Positions 1 to 12,416 are shown, counted from the first letter of the stretch. The stretch: 64,000 nucleotides of DNA from Mangifera indica (GCF_011075055.1 NC_058156.1:1612001-1676000); one strand, 5' to 3'. Program-made: numbers and translations. The notes: generated by a model from the letters alone, not told the origin.

Positions 1-1941
1 GCGGATTAGGATGAAGCTTTTTAGCAGGCTTTTCTATTAAGCCTTATCCTGCTGCTGGGACCAATATACTTTACAATTTTCTATAGATACAATGTTTCTT
101 AATTTCCCCTTGTATATATGATATATATTTTATTATATAAATAATAAATAATATATATTTTAAAGTAAATAAAATATAATAAATATATTATATAATATGA
201 TATGATACATATTATTAATACAGATGAATACACATTTTTAATGAAAATAAAGATTTAATAAAGGTGTTTGTAAGAAATTTTAAATTTTTAGAGATGTTTG
301 TGATATATTTTAAAATGATAACATAAATTTTAAGTAAAAATAAAGATATAGTAGAAGTGTATATGAGAAATTTTAATTTTTTAGAATTGTTATTTATATT
401 TTCTAAAATGATAACATACGAACCAAAATTTTTTATTATTTTATTGATTTTTTAATATATTTGTTATAAAACGTATGCTATGATATGATATACGATATAA
501 AAAATTTAGCTTTTGATCCATGATATAATATACGATTTGATTATTATGATTCCAATCAATGTTTTTAAATTTAAATCGGATCATCTAGTTCGATCTGTTG
601 AATCGTAAACTGCTCTACAATTTGCTCTGATTTCACAATTCAATTCTATTTATATATAAATATTAATATATTTGAAATTTGATTAAACTCATAAATCTAT
701 TGAATCGAAAAAACTATTTAAATCAAATAATTTGTTATTAGTTTTTTTTAATCTATATAATAAAGTGTCAAATATTTAATTAATATATTTAAAATTATAT
801 TTTATATGTAAAAAATAAATATTTGATATTATTTAAAAAATATATAATAATTTAATAATAATTTAAATTAATTATTATTTAATTAAATCAATTAAACTAT
901 AAATTAATAAGATGATGAATCCAATTTTAAAAAGGCTGATTTCAGACTTTTGAGCTTCACCAAGACATGTTGGCATGTGATTTGTTTGATTTGTCCGAAG
1001 CAAGAGCTGTGACATCTGATCAGTTTCAAGGTCCGATCAAGGTCTCGGAAACACCTGTAAATTAAAGCAGAAAGAGAGGCGCAGAAATAACAAGAGTTTT
1101 TTCCTCAAAATGAACGAGTAAATTGGAGATATATTATAATAATTTTCATCAGTGACAGGTGGTTCATGTTTCATGTGCTTGTCCACAGACTGACAGACAT
1201 GCAATTGCTTGAGGACCCACGCGCGGCCAGAAACGACATGCAGGACGGGATCCCTGTAAAATCCTACAAATTTTAGTCCCTATTGGAATATTTTTTAGTT
1301 TATCGAATTAAAATTGAAAGTGATTTAAATAAAAATAATTTAATTTAATTTGATTTAAATTAATAGATTGAATTTATAATTCAATTTTATTTTATTTAAA
1401 CAATATATAAAATCGTTTATTTGAGCTATGAATTTAAATCAAACCGAATCATAAATTCGAACCATTAATTTAAACTATAAACTCGAGCTTATCTAAATCA
1501 CAAATTTGAACCGAATTGATTTACAAATTTAAACTATCAATTTGAACTATAAATTCAAATCCAACTTAAGCAAAAACTTTTTAGCTCGAATTTAGTTTAA
1601 TTTAAAAAATGAATCAAATTTTTTAACTCAAATTTGAATAAAATATATTTGAGTCAAATTGAATCAAACCAAATCGGTTTTTGTCACCAAGCTAACCCAC
1701 ATCAGATCCAACCCTAGCTATAAAGTTATTTGTTTAGGGGAAGATCGATCAATCAATCAATTAAAATTACCATATAGCCCATGAATGGACTCTCTAATTT
1801 TTAGGTTCCAAAACAAATTTATTCCTATATTAAGAAGGCATATTAAATAAAACCAGACAACAAAATTAATCAACTTTTGAGAATATATGGGTGGGTAGGA
1901 TTTGTTTTTTCAAATTGGGAAATACAATCCAAAACCAGAAA
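1..1941. other. AT-rich intergenic region, no gene seen
   Basis: No coding exon or RNA gene is supported here. About 100-545 holds a TATGATATGATA-type repeat (listed separately). About 560-900 and 1290-1690 are very AT-rich with alternating motifs such as AATTTAAATC and GAATCAAACC, which look like eroded hAT-type terminal sequence. About 930-1260 is more complex, apparently unique sequence without a convincing ORF. Confidence 0.6.
100..545. repeat. TATGATATGATA repeat family, copy A
   Basis: The stretch is dense in TATGATATGATA and ATACGATATA words at both ends, around an AT-rich core containing TTTTAGAGATGTTTGTGATAT. The same layout recurs at about 25795-26140 and, in inverse orientation, at about 54225-54612, so it is a dispersed element, probably a non-autonomous DNA transposon. 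Ends are approximate. Confidence 0.55.
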
Positions 1942-2020
1942 AAGATTAAAAGGTTGCAGTTGTGACATATAAGGCAATTGGAAGATTAAAAGGTTGCAGT
2001 TGTGACATATAAGGTAATTG
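1942..2020. repeat. 40-bp tandem duplication, two units
   Basis: A unit containing AGATTAAAAGGTTGCAGTTG is followed immediately by a second copy with only one or two differences (GGCAATTG against GGTAATTG). The period is 40 bp. No function is evident. Confidence 0.85.
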
Positions 2021-2750
2021 GTTACAGCTATCTCTGTTTTTATATTGCACATATTCACTTAATGGTATGTTTTTATATTGTTGAATAGTTTTAGAGTTCA
2101 ATTCAATTATATAACAATACGTTATTTATAGGTGAATTAAGATGGGGTCACTTTTAAAAAATTTTAATTAAATACATACAAAATATCATTAACCCAAATA
2201 GATTTTTAAAATTTTAAAATTTTATATATATGAAATATTAATGTAGTTATTAAAATTTTACATTAACTTTTTTAAATTTCTTTATTTATTTTAATATATT
2301 TTATTTTATTCAATATTGACCCTCGTTAATTTTATTTTTAAAGTCATCATTAACATTATTATTTGTACAAATAATTTTATCGTATAATTTTATATTTAAT
2401 AAAACTATAGATATAAATAATGTATACAGTTTCATGCATAAATAATTACAAGTTATTATGAAATTATTTATTGTTTTATCTCTAATTTAACTTAAAGTAA
2501 TAATATACGTACAATTTTATAAGTAAACAACGATAATGTTATCATATGGTTTGATAGTTATAAATTAAAGATGAAATAATACTAAATCATATAATAATAC
2601 ATAATTATTTATGTATTTGTGTAAAAAATTATACATATAATTTTATTATATGTATTAATGCCATCTCATTATTTTGTTAAAAATTATGTAAATTATTTAT
2701 TATTTATATATGTATCACAACTCGTTTATACCGTTTTAGGTCATCTAATT
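2021..2750. other. AT-rich upstream region of MGL copy 1
   Basis: This is extremely AT-rich intergenic sequence with no ORF. About 2525-2655 resembles the palindromic MITE described at 6500-6655. Homology to the promoter of MGL copy 2 begins only about 25 bases before the TATA box, at a shared TTTTAGGTCATCTAATTCTC, so the distal promoters of the two genes differ. Confidence 0.55.
2525..2655. mobile_element. Palindromic AT-rich MITE copy (degenerate)
   Basis: It has the core order of the family: CATATGGTTTGATAG, then AATTAAAGATGAAATAATACT, then AATCATATAATAATACATAATT, ending in ATACATATAATTTTATTA. The left terminus is eroded. Confidence 0.5.
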
Positions 2751-2752
2751 CT

Positions 2753-2761
2753 CTATATATA
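2753..2761 (+). promoter_or_regulatory. TATA box of MGL copy 1
   Basis: CTATATATA lies 79 bases before the ATG at 2840. This would place transcription start near 2785-2795 and give a 5' UTR of about 50 bases. The identical motif in the same context (CTAATTCTCTATATATAG) precedes MGL copy 2 on the other strand, so it was duplicated with the gene. Confidence 0.7.
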
Positions 2762-2839
2762 GCCCATCTTAGCCACCACCTTGTTCACCATCTCAGAAGC
2801 ATTAATATCTCCAACGTTTTTCTTGAATTTTCTCCTTCA

Positions 2840-5800
2840 ATGGCCGAGACCAAAACCCATGGATTTGTTTTCCCCGGCAAGAAAAGATCCGGTCCTGACG
2901 ATTTGGACGGTGATGATCTTTTTGTTACAAAGAAATCAATGTTTTCAGGTTTGGCCCCCACTTCCGAAGATCCCGTTGCTGCATTAGCCAGTGCCCGCCA
3001 TGAGTTCGGTGAACACGGCGGTGTTAACATGTCCATCGAAGCTTCCGCTACCTTCACGGTGATGGAGCCGGAGACTATGCGCCGTATGTTCTCTGGCGAG
3101 CTTGGCCCCGAACGAGACTTCTTCATCTACAGCCGTCACTTCAACCCTACCGTTTTAAACCTCGGCCGTCAGATGGCCACCCTGGAGGGAACCGAAGCCG
3201 CCTATTGCACCGCTAGCGGTATCTTAAATTCATAATCTGCATCTAACTATCATAAATTCAAAAACTTTAATGCAAGAATTTTCATCATGAATTGCAGGAA
3301 TGTCTGCAATTTCGTCAGTTCTGATGCAACTTTGCAGCAGCGGAGGACACGTGGTGGCATCAAGGACGCTCTACGGTGGGACCCACGCACTACTGACTCA
3401 CTTCTTGCCAAGGGCTTGCAACATAACGACGTCGTTTGTGGACATCAGCAACCACGAGATGGTTCAAAATGAAATCGTGGAAGGGAAAACCAATGTGCTA
3501 TTTTTTGAGTCAATGTCCAACCCCACACTCACGGTGGCTAATATACCGGAGCTGAGCAGGATAGCTCACGACAAGAGAGTAACGGTGGTGGTGGACAACA
3601 CATTTGCTCCGATGGTGCTCTCGCCGGCTCGGCTAGGAGCCGATGTGGTGGTTCACAGTATCTCAAAGTTCATCTGTGGCGGGGCCGATATTATTGCAGG
3701 TAAATTTGTCCAACATGCACGTGTTTAGATCTTAACGTCCGGATTTAAGTTACTTAAATGATGATAATGGAACTAAATGATATGATAATTATTGAAATTT
3801 TGAAACCTTTTTCGGCAGATTTTTATATAATAATTGAGGTATTCAAAAATCAATTAACCAAATTAATCTATCAATTTTTTAACTTAATTGAATTTTTAAT
3901 TTAAAAAAATTATAATTCAAAACCGAACTAATTTAATGATTAATCAATTTTAAACCAAACGAAAATACTAATTAATTGAATCAAATCTTTGGTTAACTAG
4001 TTTTGAACCGAATTTTAAATAATTATTCTGTTTTATTATTATTTTTAATTCTTTTAAAAAATTTAAAATTTTATTAATATTTTATTTTATTTTTTAAAAA
4101 CCAGCTTAGTTCAGTTAATCGATTTTGAAAATTAACCAAATTGATAACCAATTAAAAAACTATTTTTTTATATATTTGAACTAGTATTCAAACTGGTTTC
4201 TTTATATTTTAAACCGTTAATCAAACTGATTTTAAATACCTTATTTTTACTTTGATTTTCGATTTAAAAATCAATTCAATTTATTTAACTGATAATTTTA
4301 AACATCCCTGTTAATAAGCTTACGAGCCTCCTTCATATTGAAAGGTGCCAATTATGGTATCTTTATTTTATTTTATTTTTAAAATTTTTTCAGATGATTA
4401 CTTTTCGTCAAAGGTACATGAAATTATATTATAAAACTAATAAAAAGGAAAATAACATTCTATTTTCAAAATTTTATTAAATATTTATACTCTAATTATA
4501 TTAATTTGAATTAAAAATAATAAAAAATATATTTATAAAAATATAGATAAGGATATTAAAAATATTTTTAAAATTTTTTAAAATTTAAAAATATTTTTAA
4601 AATTTTAATATATCATTTAATAATTTTAAAATTAATATTTATGCCTTAAAATACATGTTAAATATGAGATAGAAATGTTATATTATAAACTATTTAGGTT
4701 AGATTATATTTTTAAAATATATGAGCTGAAAATATAATTTCTTAAATAAAATAAAAAATTTACATTTATGCTTATAAAATTTTTAAATTATATCTTTATT
4801 ATAATATTTAAATAAAATAACATAAATACTATTTATGGGCTTCTTTATTTTTTATTTTTTATTATTTACCAATTTTAATGCTCATATTTTGGTATTGATA
4901 GGGATGGTTTATCATATTGGATCTTAAAGATGATTCGAAATTTGATCTGCTTCTTGTCTGTAGCTTTGTATGTCCCACAGCCTTGTGAAATATTCGCCAT
5001 GCTTTTTATGGCAACCTGCTCAGATTGACACGTGATGCACCTGTCTTTTTTCCTTGTAGAGCAATGCTATATTTATACAAATTTTAGCACAAATACAATT
5101 TGTTGTTATACGTTTAAATATTATTTTACGATAACATATCAATTATATAGTAAAAAGAATATATATAATTTTATTATATTTTTAGTGAGTGTTTGGTTGA
5201 ATAGATAAATATTAGTTTAATAATTTATTTTTTATTATTTATATATAAAATATTTTGATAATATGATAGATTCTAATAATATTTTATTATTAAAAGGTAA
5301 TTTAATTATCATATAATATTGATTTTATTATAATTATATTTTTATTTATTAATTTTTTAAAAATTAAACTAATCAAATTTTTAATTAATATAATAGTAAT
5401 ATAAAAAATATTTTAAAATAATTATATAAAATAATATTGATTATTTTAAATTAAATATAATAATTATTTATATTTAATAATTATTATTTATATCTAATAT
5501 AGACTATTTGATGATTTTTTATTTTTTTTTTAAGGGGCTGTATGTGGGCCTGCAAGTCTGGTAAATTCCATGATGGACCTTCACCAAGGAGCCCTGATGC
5601 TGCTAGGCCCAACGATGAATGCGAAGGTTGCCTTTGACTTGTCTGAGAGAATTCCTCACTTAAGCCTTAGAATGAAGGAGCATTGCCGCAGAGCAATGAC
5701 TTTCGCCACAAGAATGAAGAAGCTCGGCCTGAAAGTCGTTTACCCAGGCCTTGAAGAGCACCCACAGCACGAGCTCCTGAAGGCGATGGCCAACAAGGAA

Positions 5801-6106
5801 TATGGGTTTGGTGGGCTTCTCTGCGTGGACATGGAAACTGAAGAAAAAGCTAACAGGTTGATGAACTACCTGCAAAATTTTACTCAGTTTGGTTTCATGG
5901 CTGTCAGCTTGGGGTACTATGAAACCCTTATGTCTTGCTCCGGTAGCAGCACTAGTAGTGAACTGAATGCTGAAGAAAAAGCCCTGGCTGGGATTTCACC
6001 AGGGTTGGTTAGGATGTCGATTGGATACATTGGGACATTGGAGCAGAAATGGAGCCAATTTGAAAAGGCACTTTCCAAGATGCAGGATTTGGGTTTATTC
6101 ATGTAA
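2840..6106 (+). CDS. MGL: Methionine gamma-lyase, copy 1 (three exons, intact)
   Basis: This is a PLP-dependent Cys/Met-metabolism enzyme that splits methionine into methanethiol, 2-oxobutyrate and ammonia; plant MGL is cytosolic and feeds isoleucine synthesis. Exons are 2840-3218, 3298-3699 and 5535-6106, all with GT-AG junctions and phases that join cleanly, giving 450 residues, close to the Arabidopsis enzyme. Tyr97 and Arg99 in YSRHFNPT fit the residues that bind cofactor phosphate from the neighbouring subunit. Tyr152 in TLYGGT, Asp226 in VVVDNTF and the Schiff-base Lys250 in HSISKF are present. Bacterial MGL has Cys where Gly154 stands here, as in other plants. No transit peptide is apparent. 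Unusual are Cys253 (Ser in copy 2) and Arg149 (Ser in copy 2). Intron 2 is 1835 bases and transposon-filled. The ATG at 2840 starts the family-typical N-terminus. Confidence 0.93.
3219..3297 (+). other. MGL copy 1 intron 1
   Basis: This 79-base phase-1 intron has donor G/GTATCT and acceptor TTGCAG/GA. The joined codon restores Gly127 followed by Met128. Copy 2 has its intron at the same position. Confidence 0.9.
5061..5176. mobile_element. Palindromic AT-rich MITE copy in MGL intron 2
   Basis: It starts with GCAATGCTATATTTATACAAATTT-like sequence and ends in ATATATAATTTTATTATA. The equivalent introns of copies 2 and 3 carry the same insertion at the same place (19030-19175 and 24235-24437), so it predates the duplication. 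Confidence 0.6.
5185..5515. mobile_element. GTTTGGTT-type MITE, next to exon 3 of MGL copy 1
   Basis: It opens with GTGTTTGGTTGAATAGATAA and continues as a run of AT-rich words (ATTTTATTATTAAAAGG, GATTTTATTATAATTATA) that recur at 18720-19030, 24450-24740, 56085-56525, 58085-58555 and 62345-62755. The 3' terminus appears to merge into the polypyrimidine tract of the exon 3 acceptor. Confidence 0.6.
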
Positions 6107-6499
6107 ACTTTAGAGAAAGGAACCAGAACTGAATAAAACAGAGGCTTTTTCTTATTTCTCCATAGTTAAGTACAAGTGTTGTCATACATAATTGGATCCG
6201 ATGTTTGAGAAGATGAGCAATACAGTTTGAGAAGGATTTCAATAGAGAGATGAGGTTGTTTTGTCCAATCAGGAATCTACACCTAATTGTAAACAGAGCA
6301 TGTTTGCTTATCTCTCTCAACAAATCACCTAAACAGATCACAGAACAACCATAATTCAATTGAAATATGTTAGCTTATCATTCCTAAATAATCTAAGCAG
6401 TTGACTGAACCTACCCTAATCCAAGTGAAACATATTAGCTTATCCTCCTCCAACAATAAAATAAACAGAAAATTGACCTATTTGATAAGAACAATACTA

Positions 6500-6655
6500 T
6501 GTGTAAAAACTTTTGAGTGCATAACTGAAGACATAGATAATGTGTCATTATATGATTGAGTGTTATTTTATTTTTAATTCAAAATCTGTCAATCATATGA
6601 TGATATATTATCCGTATACTCAAAAGTGTATGCACGCAGTTTTATTGATCTAATA
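6500..6655. mobile_element. Palindromic AT-rich MITE, clear copy
   Basis: This is one of the best copies of a short foldback family. The left part reads AATACTATGTGTAAAAACTT then TTGAGTGCATAA; the right part reads ATACTCAAAAGTGTATGCA then GTTTTATTG. The two halves are inverted copies of each other around TTTAATTCAAAA, with ATCATATGATTGAGTG-like motifs in both arms. The copy lies in the 3' flank of MGL copy 1, where the flanks of copies 2 and 3 lack it, so it inserted after duplication. Confidence 0.75.
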
Positions 6656-6665
6656 AACTTCTATA

Positions 6666-6900
6666 CTATGTAATGTACGTAAGTTTAATATGTTTAGTTC
6701 TTCTATGAAGAATTGAATTAGAGGCTAGGAACCCAACATTGACATTGTCACACCAAGCTAGTATGTTATCAAAGAATGATAAGGTACATGTTGATGTTTT
6801 TTTGGCAAGCACTAACTTCCAAGTTTGATTTCTTAGCAAGGCCTCATATTCCTCTTCCATGTCTTTAAACCACAAAAGATAAGCATGGCTTCTAAGACAG
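6666..6900 (-). mobile_element. Ty1/copia pol fragment (RT start joined to RNase H end), downstream of MGL copy 1
   Basis: The minus strand encodes MEEEYEALLRNQTWKLV, the usual start of copia reverse transcriptase. After an internal deletion it continues as DNILAWCDNVNVGFLASN and HRRTKHIKLTY, the C-terminal RNase H part. The catalytic core is gone. Longer versions of the same fragment lie downstream of the other two MGL copies in the same relative orientation. Confidence 0.8.
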
Positions 6901-7780
6901 TAGAAGGTTTAACCAAAAGGGCAGTTGTAACATATTTTTGTCTATTTTAGGTCCAGGATCTATGTTTCGCGCAAGAAGAAAAAGGCACAAGTTGATTGCA
7001 CAGATGACAGCCTAAAGTTGAAAAAATGGCATATTCAGATTGGTCTGAGAAGCAAACTGCAGAAGAGGCATGTGGCACTTAAAGGGAAGGCTTAGATGTG
7101 GAAAACATGATAAAAGAAGATGCTGTACATGGGGGAGGTTGGACAGAAATTACAAGACATTGGTGGGAAGTGAGGGAGAGACTAGGCCTCTCGAAAGCCT
7201 AGAGTTTATTGTAATTTGCTCTTTTCACTTTTATTGTTAATCCAATTTTGGGATGTTGATGCCAGTATGAACTCAAAATCTGAATATGTTAGTTGCTTGG
7301 GTTGTAATTTCATTCATGTTTCATTGAGATCCTATATTCTTGCTTGGGATGTTGGTTTATCTTCGTTGCTGATGCAAATGAATTTGGAGTCAGACAGAAA
7401 GAACCAAGAACAAATTATATTGTTGTGTAAACTGATGCAAGAAATAGGCGATTTGCAATACATTGCAACAGGGGATTTGTTCTAGAAGCAATGCACCTGA
7501 GATTATTACAGGTACTTAATAGTCTACTTTTGGATACGATAATCATTGAATAAATGAAACTAAAAAGAGCATACTGTGTTGTAGTTTCAGTATTTTTTTT
7601 TGAGACTTTTGGTTTATAATTGACTAATCAACTACATCAGGCAATGCAACTTTAAGATTGATAGTTTTTTAGGGTGTCAGTGGTTTGTAAGGTCTTTAAA
7701 GTTGTGGCTGAGTTCTTTGGAAGTGGAGATATGCTTAAGCTGGTGTTTGATTTTAGAATAGTGTCTTGTGTTTGATTTTT
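6901..7780. other. Unassigned transposon-like sequence
   Basis: No gene is supported. It interrupts the copia remnant (RT start on one side, integrase on the other), so it is probably a later insertion. About 6960-7490 is less AT-rich, with an open frame at 7216-7485 whose product I do not recognise. The phrase CTCGAAAGCCTAGAGTTTATTG looks like retrotransposon LTR or leader sequence, but no target duplication was found. Confidence 0.4.
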
Positions 7781-8330
7781 GAACTTAGTATGATAATTTT
7801 TGACAAACTGAGAAATTTCTTTAATAGGAAAATTGCACTCATCAAAATTAACACTTGCTGATATATAAATTTTATCAATTATACTTAAGCACTTCTAACC
7901 TTTGTGAGCTAAGCTATATCCAATAAACATACACTTTTTGTGTGTCAAAAGCAAACTTATGTCAATTGCATGACCTAAAAAATGGATATTTACTACATGA
8001 GTTTCTTGGTGTTGTGCATTGCATTTAGAAAATAATCTTTTTTTTGTATAAATTTGATATTTGATTGAGTGTTACTCTAAGATAAAATATGTACTTTTTG
8101 GTAAACAATGATGAAACCGTAGAGGCCCCTCCTTTAACAAAAATCTTGGTTCTACCCTTGGATACGGAGAAGGACTCCAAACATCAATGTGTATTATTTC
8201 AAGTGGAGAAGATGCTCTTAAAAAAGAGAGAAAGAAAGTGGTTTCATAATGTTTGCCAAATTGGCAATCATGACAAGAAGAAAAATAATTTATTTCTTTT
8301 GTTGAAGTGTGCATAAAATTTAAAATGTAT
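7780..8330 (-). mobile_element. Ty1/copia integrase remnant
   Basis: The minus strand at 8072-8314 encodes CHDCQFGKHYETTF followed by LEIIHIDVWSPSPYP, the zinc-binding to integrase-core transition typical of copia. Further along the same strand, near 7790-7920, degenerate frames read VNFDECNFPIKEIS, the post-integrase 'SRHVVFDE' region. Stops and frameshifts show it is dead. With the fragment at 6666-6900 it is probably one disrupted element read right to left. Confidence 0.75.
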
Positions 8331-10430
8331 TTGAGATACTATTTGCAAGGGTGTCCCAACCTCTATAGATACTAGAACATATACAAGTCATATTTATAAT
8401 TTTAATTCATTTCAATTGGTTTTTGAATCTGTCGTGGATGTTGAGAATACATGTATTAGTAATCGAAAAATACATAGAGGCAACAATTTAAAAGTGATGG
8501 GCTTTTATAATTTGAAGACATAATTAAAAGCATTATTTTGAACTTATGCATTAGAGACAAATATTCAATGGAAAGTTATTCATTCTGATAGAGTACGATA
8601 TGGGCTAAAGTGCATACATCCATATCGTACGGATAAGACACACACATGTCCATGAGGTCAAAGACACACACATGTCCATGAGGTCAAAATTTGCCACACC
8701 ACAGACAGATTGGTGTAGAGTTATTAGGGAATATTCTAAAATCGATGTTTATGGATAATCGAATTTATCAACCAAAGGAAATCAATCTGACATAGTATAT
8801 AGATACAAGATTGACATTTCATCCACGTAAGTGTGACATGCCAAAACATATGAACTAAATGTATTAAAAGATCTCCTGAGGAGTCTTTCATGGTCTTACA
8901 TGAGTATTGTCACAATCTAGAGATCAAGAACCCAAGAACCATGACACGTATTGATATTAATGCAAAAAATAAGTTCCAAATTTTTTTTATGACTTTAGGT
9001 TGTTTGATTAGAAGGTTTCAACAATTCTATTACCTGGTCATTTGCATTGATATTTCACATTTAAAAGAAAAGTACCTTGAATCTCTTTTCATTGCTGTTG
9101 TAAAGACAATAATAATCAAATTCATCCATTGGCTTTTGGTATTGGCCACGAGGAAGGAATGGATATGTGGACTCTTTTCTTGACGTATATACATATGTGG
9201 ATAACAATGTTCCAGACTTAGCTAGTATTTTTTATCACCATCTTTATGAGAGGTGTATAGAAAGAATGTTAATCCGGTTAAGGATTAGTAAACTTGGACA
9301 CTATCTAATATTCTTGCAATTTATCCACTTATGATGGAACAACGACAGTTTGGTTGTCCGTCCAACCATGCGAGGAGACCATCACAAAGAGAGGAAGTCT
9401 AACCATAATATATAGTCAATGCCACCAACCCAGACATAATCAACAAAATTATTTGAGTTCTGCTCCAATGCTTGGTGTTTCATCATCTCACATATTATCT
9501 AATGGCAGCAGAGGACGAGGTTCTTACAGCCACGGTGTACACCATCTTGCAAATTAGTTTATCCTGGTTTAGTTTTTGTATTGATTGGAAATTTAATTTG
9601 AACTTCATATAATTTTCTTGCTTAGCTTTTACACTCTTGTGTTTGGTTCATGTTTAATTGTATAAATGTCCATTCTATTTAGGAAGCCAATCTTTTGAAT
9701 GTTTGTGTGTAAGTAGGGAGATTTACCATAAACTGCATCGAGATTGTCGTCCAATTGCTATCCAGAAACGATTTTCCAAGTATTCCAATAAAATCTTCAA
9801 CTTGCTATGTTATAGAAGATGTTATATTGTCAGTTGAATATGAGTACTTAAATAAGTTATAACATAACAACAGAACACACTATGTTATCTAGCCATTCCT
9901 TTTGCGTTACTAATGTCCTCCACTAGATGCCTTTACCAAGATTTATAGTTGAATTGTTGGGCTTGCCAAGGAAGACACATGCAATGTCATTGTTTACAGC
10001 GTAAACATACCACACATTGAATGCTGAGTAGTATTGGCCCAATGTTTTGCACATACTGAGGGAGCAACAAGTTGTTTTTCCTTCACCTGTCTAGCCTTTT
10101 GTATCTTCATCAGATCTGTGAATGGACTTATCAACCATTTTTCCTTTCTAAGAACACGACCAAATGTTAACTATTTTTTCAAGGTTAAAGCCTTCTTATC
10201 ATTTTTTGGTGGCACCTCCTTGTTTTTATGGGCATCATTTTGTTGGTTTGCGTCATCATTTGGGCTACATCATCCTTATCATCCTCATGCACATCATCCG
10301 CTTGAACAAATATGGTTTGTAAGCATTTTATTTTAACACATGTAAATAAAAGAATTAGACAATTAAGTATGCTATAAACCTGCACTAGTCTTGATCTCTG
10401 AACATGTGAATCATCAAGTCTCGTCATTTA
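8331..10430. other. Degenerate repeat-derived region, no intact gene
   Basis: Only short frames occur. About 8594-8627 holds a TACGATATGG / CCATATCGTA inverted repeat, and just after it a unit containing ACACACATGTCCATGAGGTC is duplicated in tandem. The frame at 9354-9557 reads SQCHQPRHNQQ and a Gly/Ser/Arg-rich tail, weakly like a copia gag zinc knuckle, but on the + strand. I do not recognise the rest. Confidence 0.45.
8594..8700. repeat. Short inverted repeat plus tandem duplication
   Basis: TACGATATGG and CCATATCGTA form 10-bp perfect arms separated by about 15 bases. They are followed by two tandem copies of a roughly 24-base unit containing ACACACATGTCCATGAGGTC. Confidence 0.75.
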
Positions 10431-10719
10431 AGACATGATAGAGGATTGGATTTCCAATATCTCCCAACAAAGCAACTTGACTTGCTATTGATATATTGCC
10501 TAAATCTCCTCACAAAACATCGTAACCTGCTGATCATAAAGTACTAGCATCTCCTTACACATCATCACTGCTTGTTGTTGCATGAGTTGCCACTCGACAT
10601 GCATCATTATAGCCTGCTGGTTAAGGTGTTGTTGCATTTGACTATTAATCATGAAGGCATACTATGAGAGGATCTGTTAGAGGTGGTCTTCTGATACACC
10701 ATTATGAGTAGTCCCATGA
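10430..10719 (-). pseudogene. Gln/Met-rich ORF remnant, probably transposon-derived
   Basis: On the minus strand a degenerate frame reads QMQQHLNQQAIMM and then WQLMQQQAVMM, a glutamine/methionine-rich, probably coiled-coil segment. Such tails occur in plant transposase or retroelement proteins, but I cannot assign a family. It is cut by the solo LTR that begins at 10720. The pre-insertion sequence resumes at 12422. Confidence 0.35.
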
Positions 10720-12416
10720 TGTTGAATCTTAATATTTTGATGATGATAAAAATCTAAGTTTAATTTATTAGTATGTCCAAAGAATGTTGAAATGCATTAC
10801 AATTGGACAAAATGTGAAATTTGCAGATAAATCTGGATCAAAAAAATATTGGTGAAAATTGGTTACCCGTGACCAAACTAGGATCAAACCATGCATCAAC
10901 CGTTAAGCCTTTTGGAAATAAAATGATATCTTCCAGCCATGCCCCAAAATAAATATTTATGCTTTTAAATATAAATTTAGTTTACCTAAATCAACTAAAT
11001 TAGGTTTTTTTTTTCTTTAAGCATTAAATGTCCAAGAAAGGACATTTGAAAATTGTCCCACCCATGACCTATTTTCTCATATTTTCTTGCCAAGTGTCAT
11101 CTCTAACAAATTGCTTGTCGCCATGTCTAAGAAAGCTTTTTCTTCTAATTCCATTAAATGTCCTAGTTGGGACATTTGAAAACCATCCCAACCATGACAT
11201 TTTCCTCTTAATTGTTGACATACTTGTCCAATTCGGTACCCTCATATATCAAATATATTTATTGTCCTAATCGAATCATTCTGAAAATTATCCCAACTGT
11301 GACATTTTCATCTAAATTGTTGTCAGACTTGTCCAATGCATCATTGTCATATGTCAAAATATTTATTGCATTGTCAGATTATTCTGGAAATTATCCTAAC
11401 TATAACGCAGAATCTAGTATAAGTACGACAGGTGTAAAGTTTGTCGCTCCCGTGCAGTTTTTTTTAAAGCTTTCCAGCCGTGCCATTCTTAAAAGTAAAC
11501 CTGTACTTCAACCGTGCACAACCCAACATATACCCATTCAAGCTTCTGGATTATTTTTTAAACGCAGAAATAAAGCAAGTTGCCCATGACACGATTTTGC
11601 CACCTGTACTGAAAGTTATCCATTGAAACATTTAAATTTATCCGTTGAACTCTGATCGAGGTCATTTTTCTTCATCGATTTTTTTCAGAAGACTGTCGAA
11701 AGAAACTCAACCTAACGAAATCAAATGTCTTTATAAATTTGGTTTCAAATTGAAGAGTAGGGTGATGAGAAAAAGTGAGAAGAAAAATCAAAAGAAGCAA
11801 AAAGGGAAAAGCTAAAAACATTTTACTTTGATTTCTTTGAAACTCTTCGTGAGCTTAAAACTTTTATTCTTTAAGAGTTTTGTTCACTTAAAACTTATTT
11901 TATCTTGTAAGCAAATATTGTAGGCACAATCTCATATTAACTAGTGTAGTGGGCGAAATCCTGGATATACTACCTGTCAAAAATTCTTCAAGTGATAGTG
12001 AAACTCTAAAAAGGTTTGCTTAGAGAAGTGAACGTATGAGGCTTGCAAGAGAAAGCTCCGAACCATTGTAAATGCTTATTTCTACAACTCTATCTCCCTA
12101 AATATTATTTGTACTTATTGATATTTATTATTGTTATTATTATTATCTATTGTTATTTATTGTTATTTATTGTTATAGTTAATATTGACATTTATTGTTA
12201 TTGTTATTAGTTATTTCAGCTTGTTGTTTGTCTCCGTTGCTGTTATTATTTATTCCTGCTTTAAAGTTCATTACTGTTGAATTTATTGTTGGTATTTCGG
12301 TTGTGTGGTTTGTAAAATTTGCTTTAGAATTTGTTACAGTGTATCATTTAATTTATTTTTAAGAACCTATTCACCTCCTTCTAGGTTCATATTAGCCATT
12401 ACAAGAGTGTTTAACA
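10720..12416. mobile_element. Solo LTR of an LTR retrotransposon (1697 bp)
   Basis: The segment starts TGTTGAATCTTAATATTTTG and ends TTTAACA, the TG..CA ends of an LTR, with TGTT/AACA as the terminal inverted repeat. It is flanked by a perfect 5-bp duplication, CATGA, at 10715-10719 and 12417-12421. The start resembles copia LTRs of the TGTTGAGTC..GATGATGACAAAA type, and the end (CACCTCCTTCTAGGTTCATATT) resembles their 3' part. No internal gag-pol remains, so the element recombined to a solo LTR. Runs of TTATTGTTATT occur near 12115-12200. Confidence 0.85.

Larger units (their letters stand above)
3700..5534 (+). other. MGL copy 1 intron 2, transposon-rich
   Basis: This 1835-base phase-1 intron has donor GCAG/GTAAAT and acceptor TTTAAG/GG. 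About 3830-4310 is a hAT-like remnant rich in AACCGAA and AATCAATT motifs. The part after it (CTCCTT..AAAGGTGCCAAT, then a stretch ending in GACACGTGATG near 5040) is conserved in the introns of copies 2 and/or 3. About 5061-5176 and 5185-5515 match MITE families found elsewhere in the window. Confidence 0.85.

Noticed and set aside
9354..9557. Possible copia gag zinc knuckle on the + strand
   Set aside because: Only one Cys-His pair is visible and the orientation disagrees with the neighbouring integrase remnant; too weak to call a gene.
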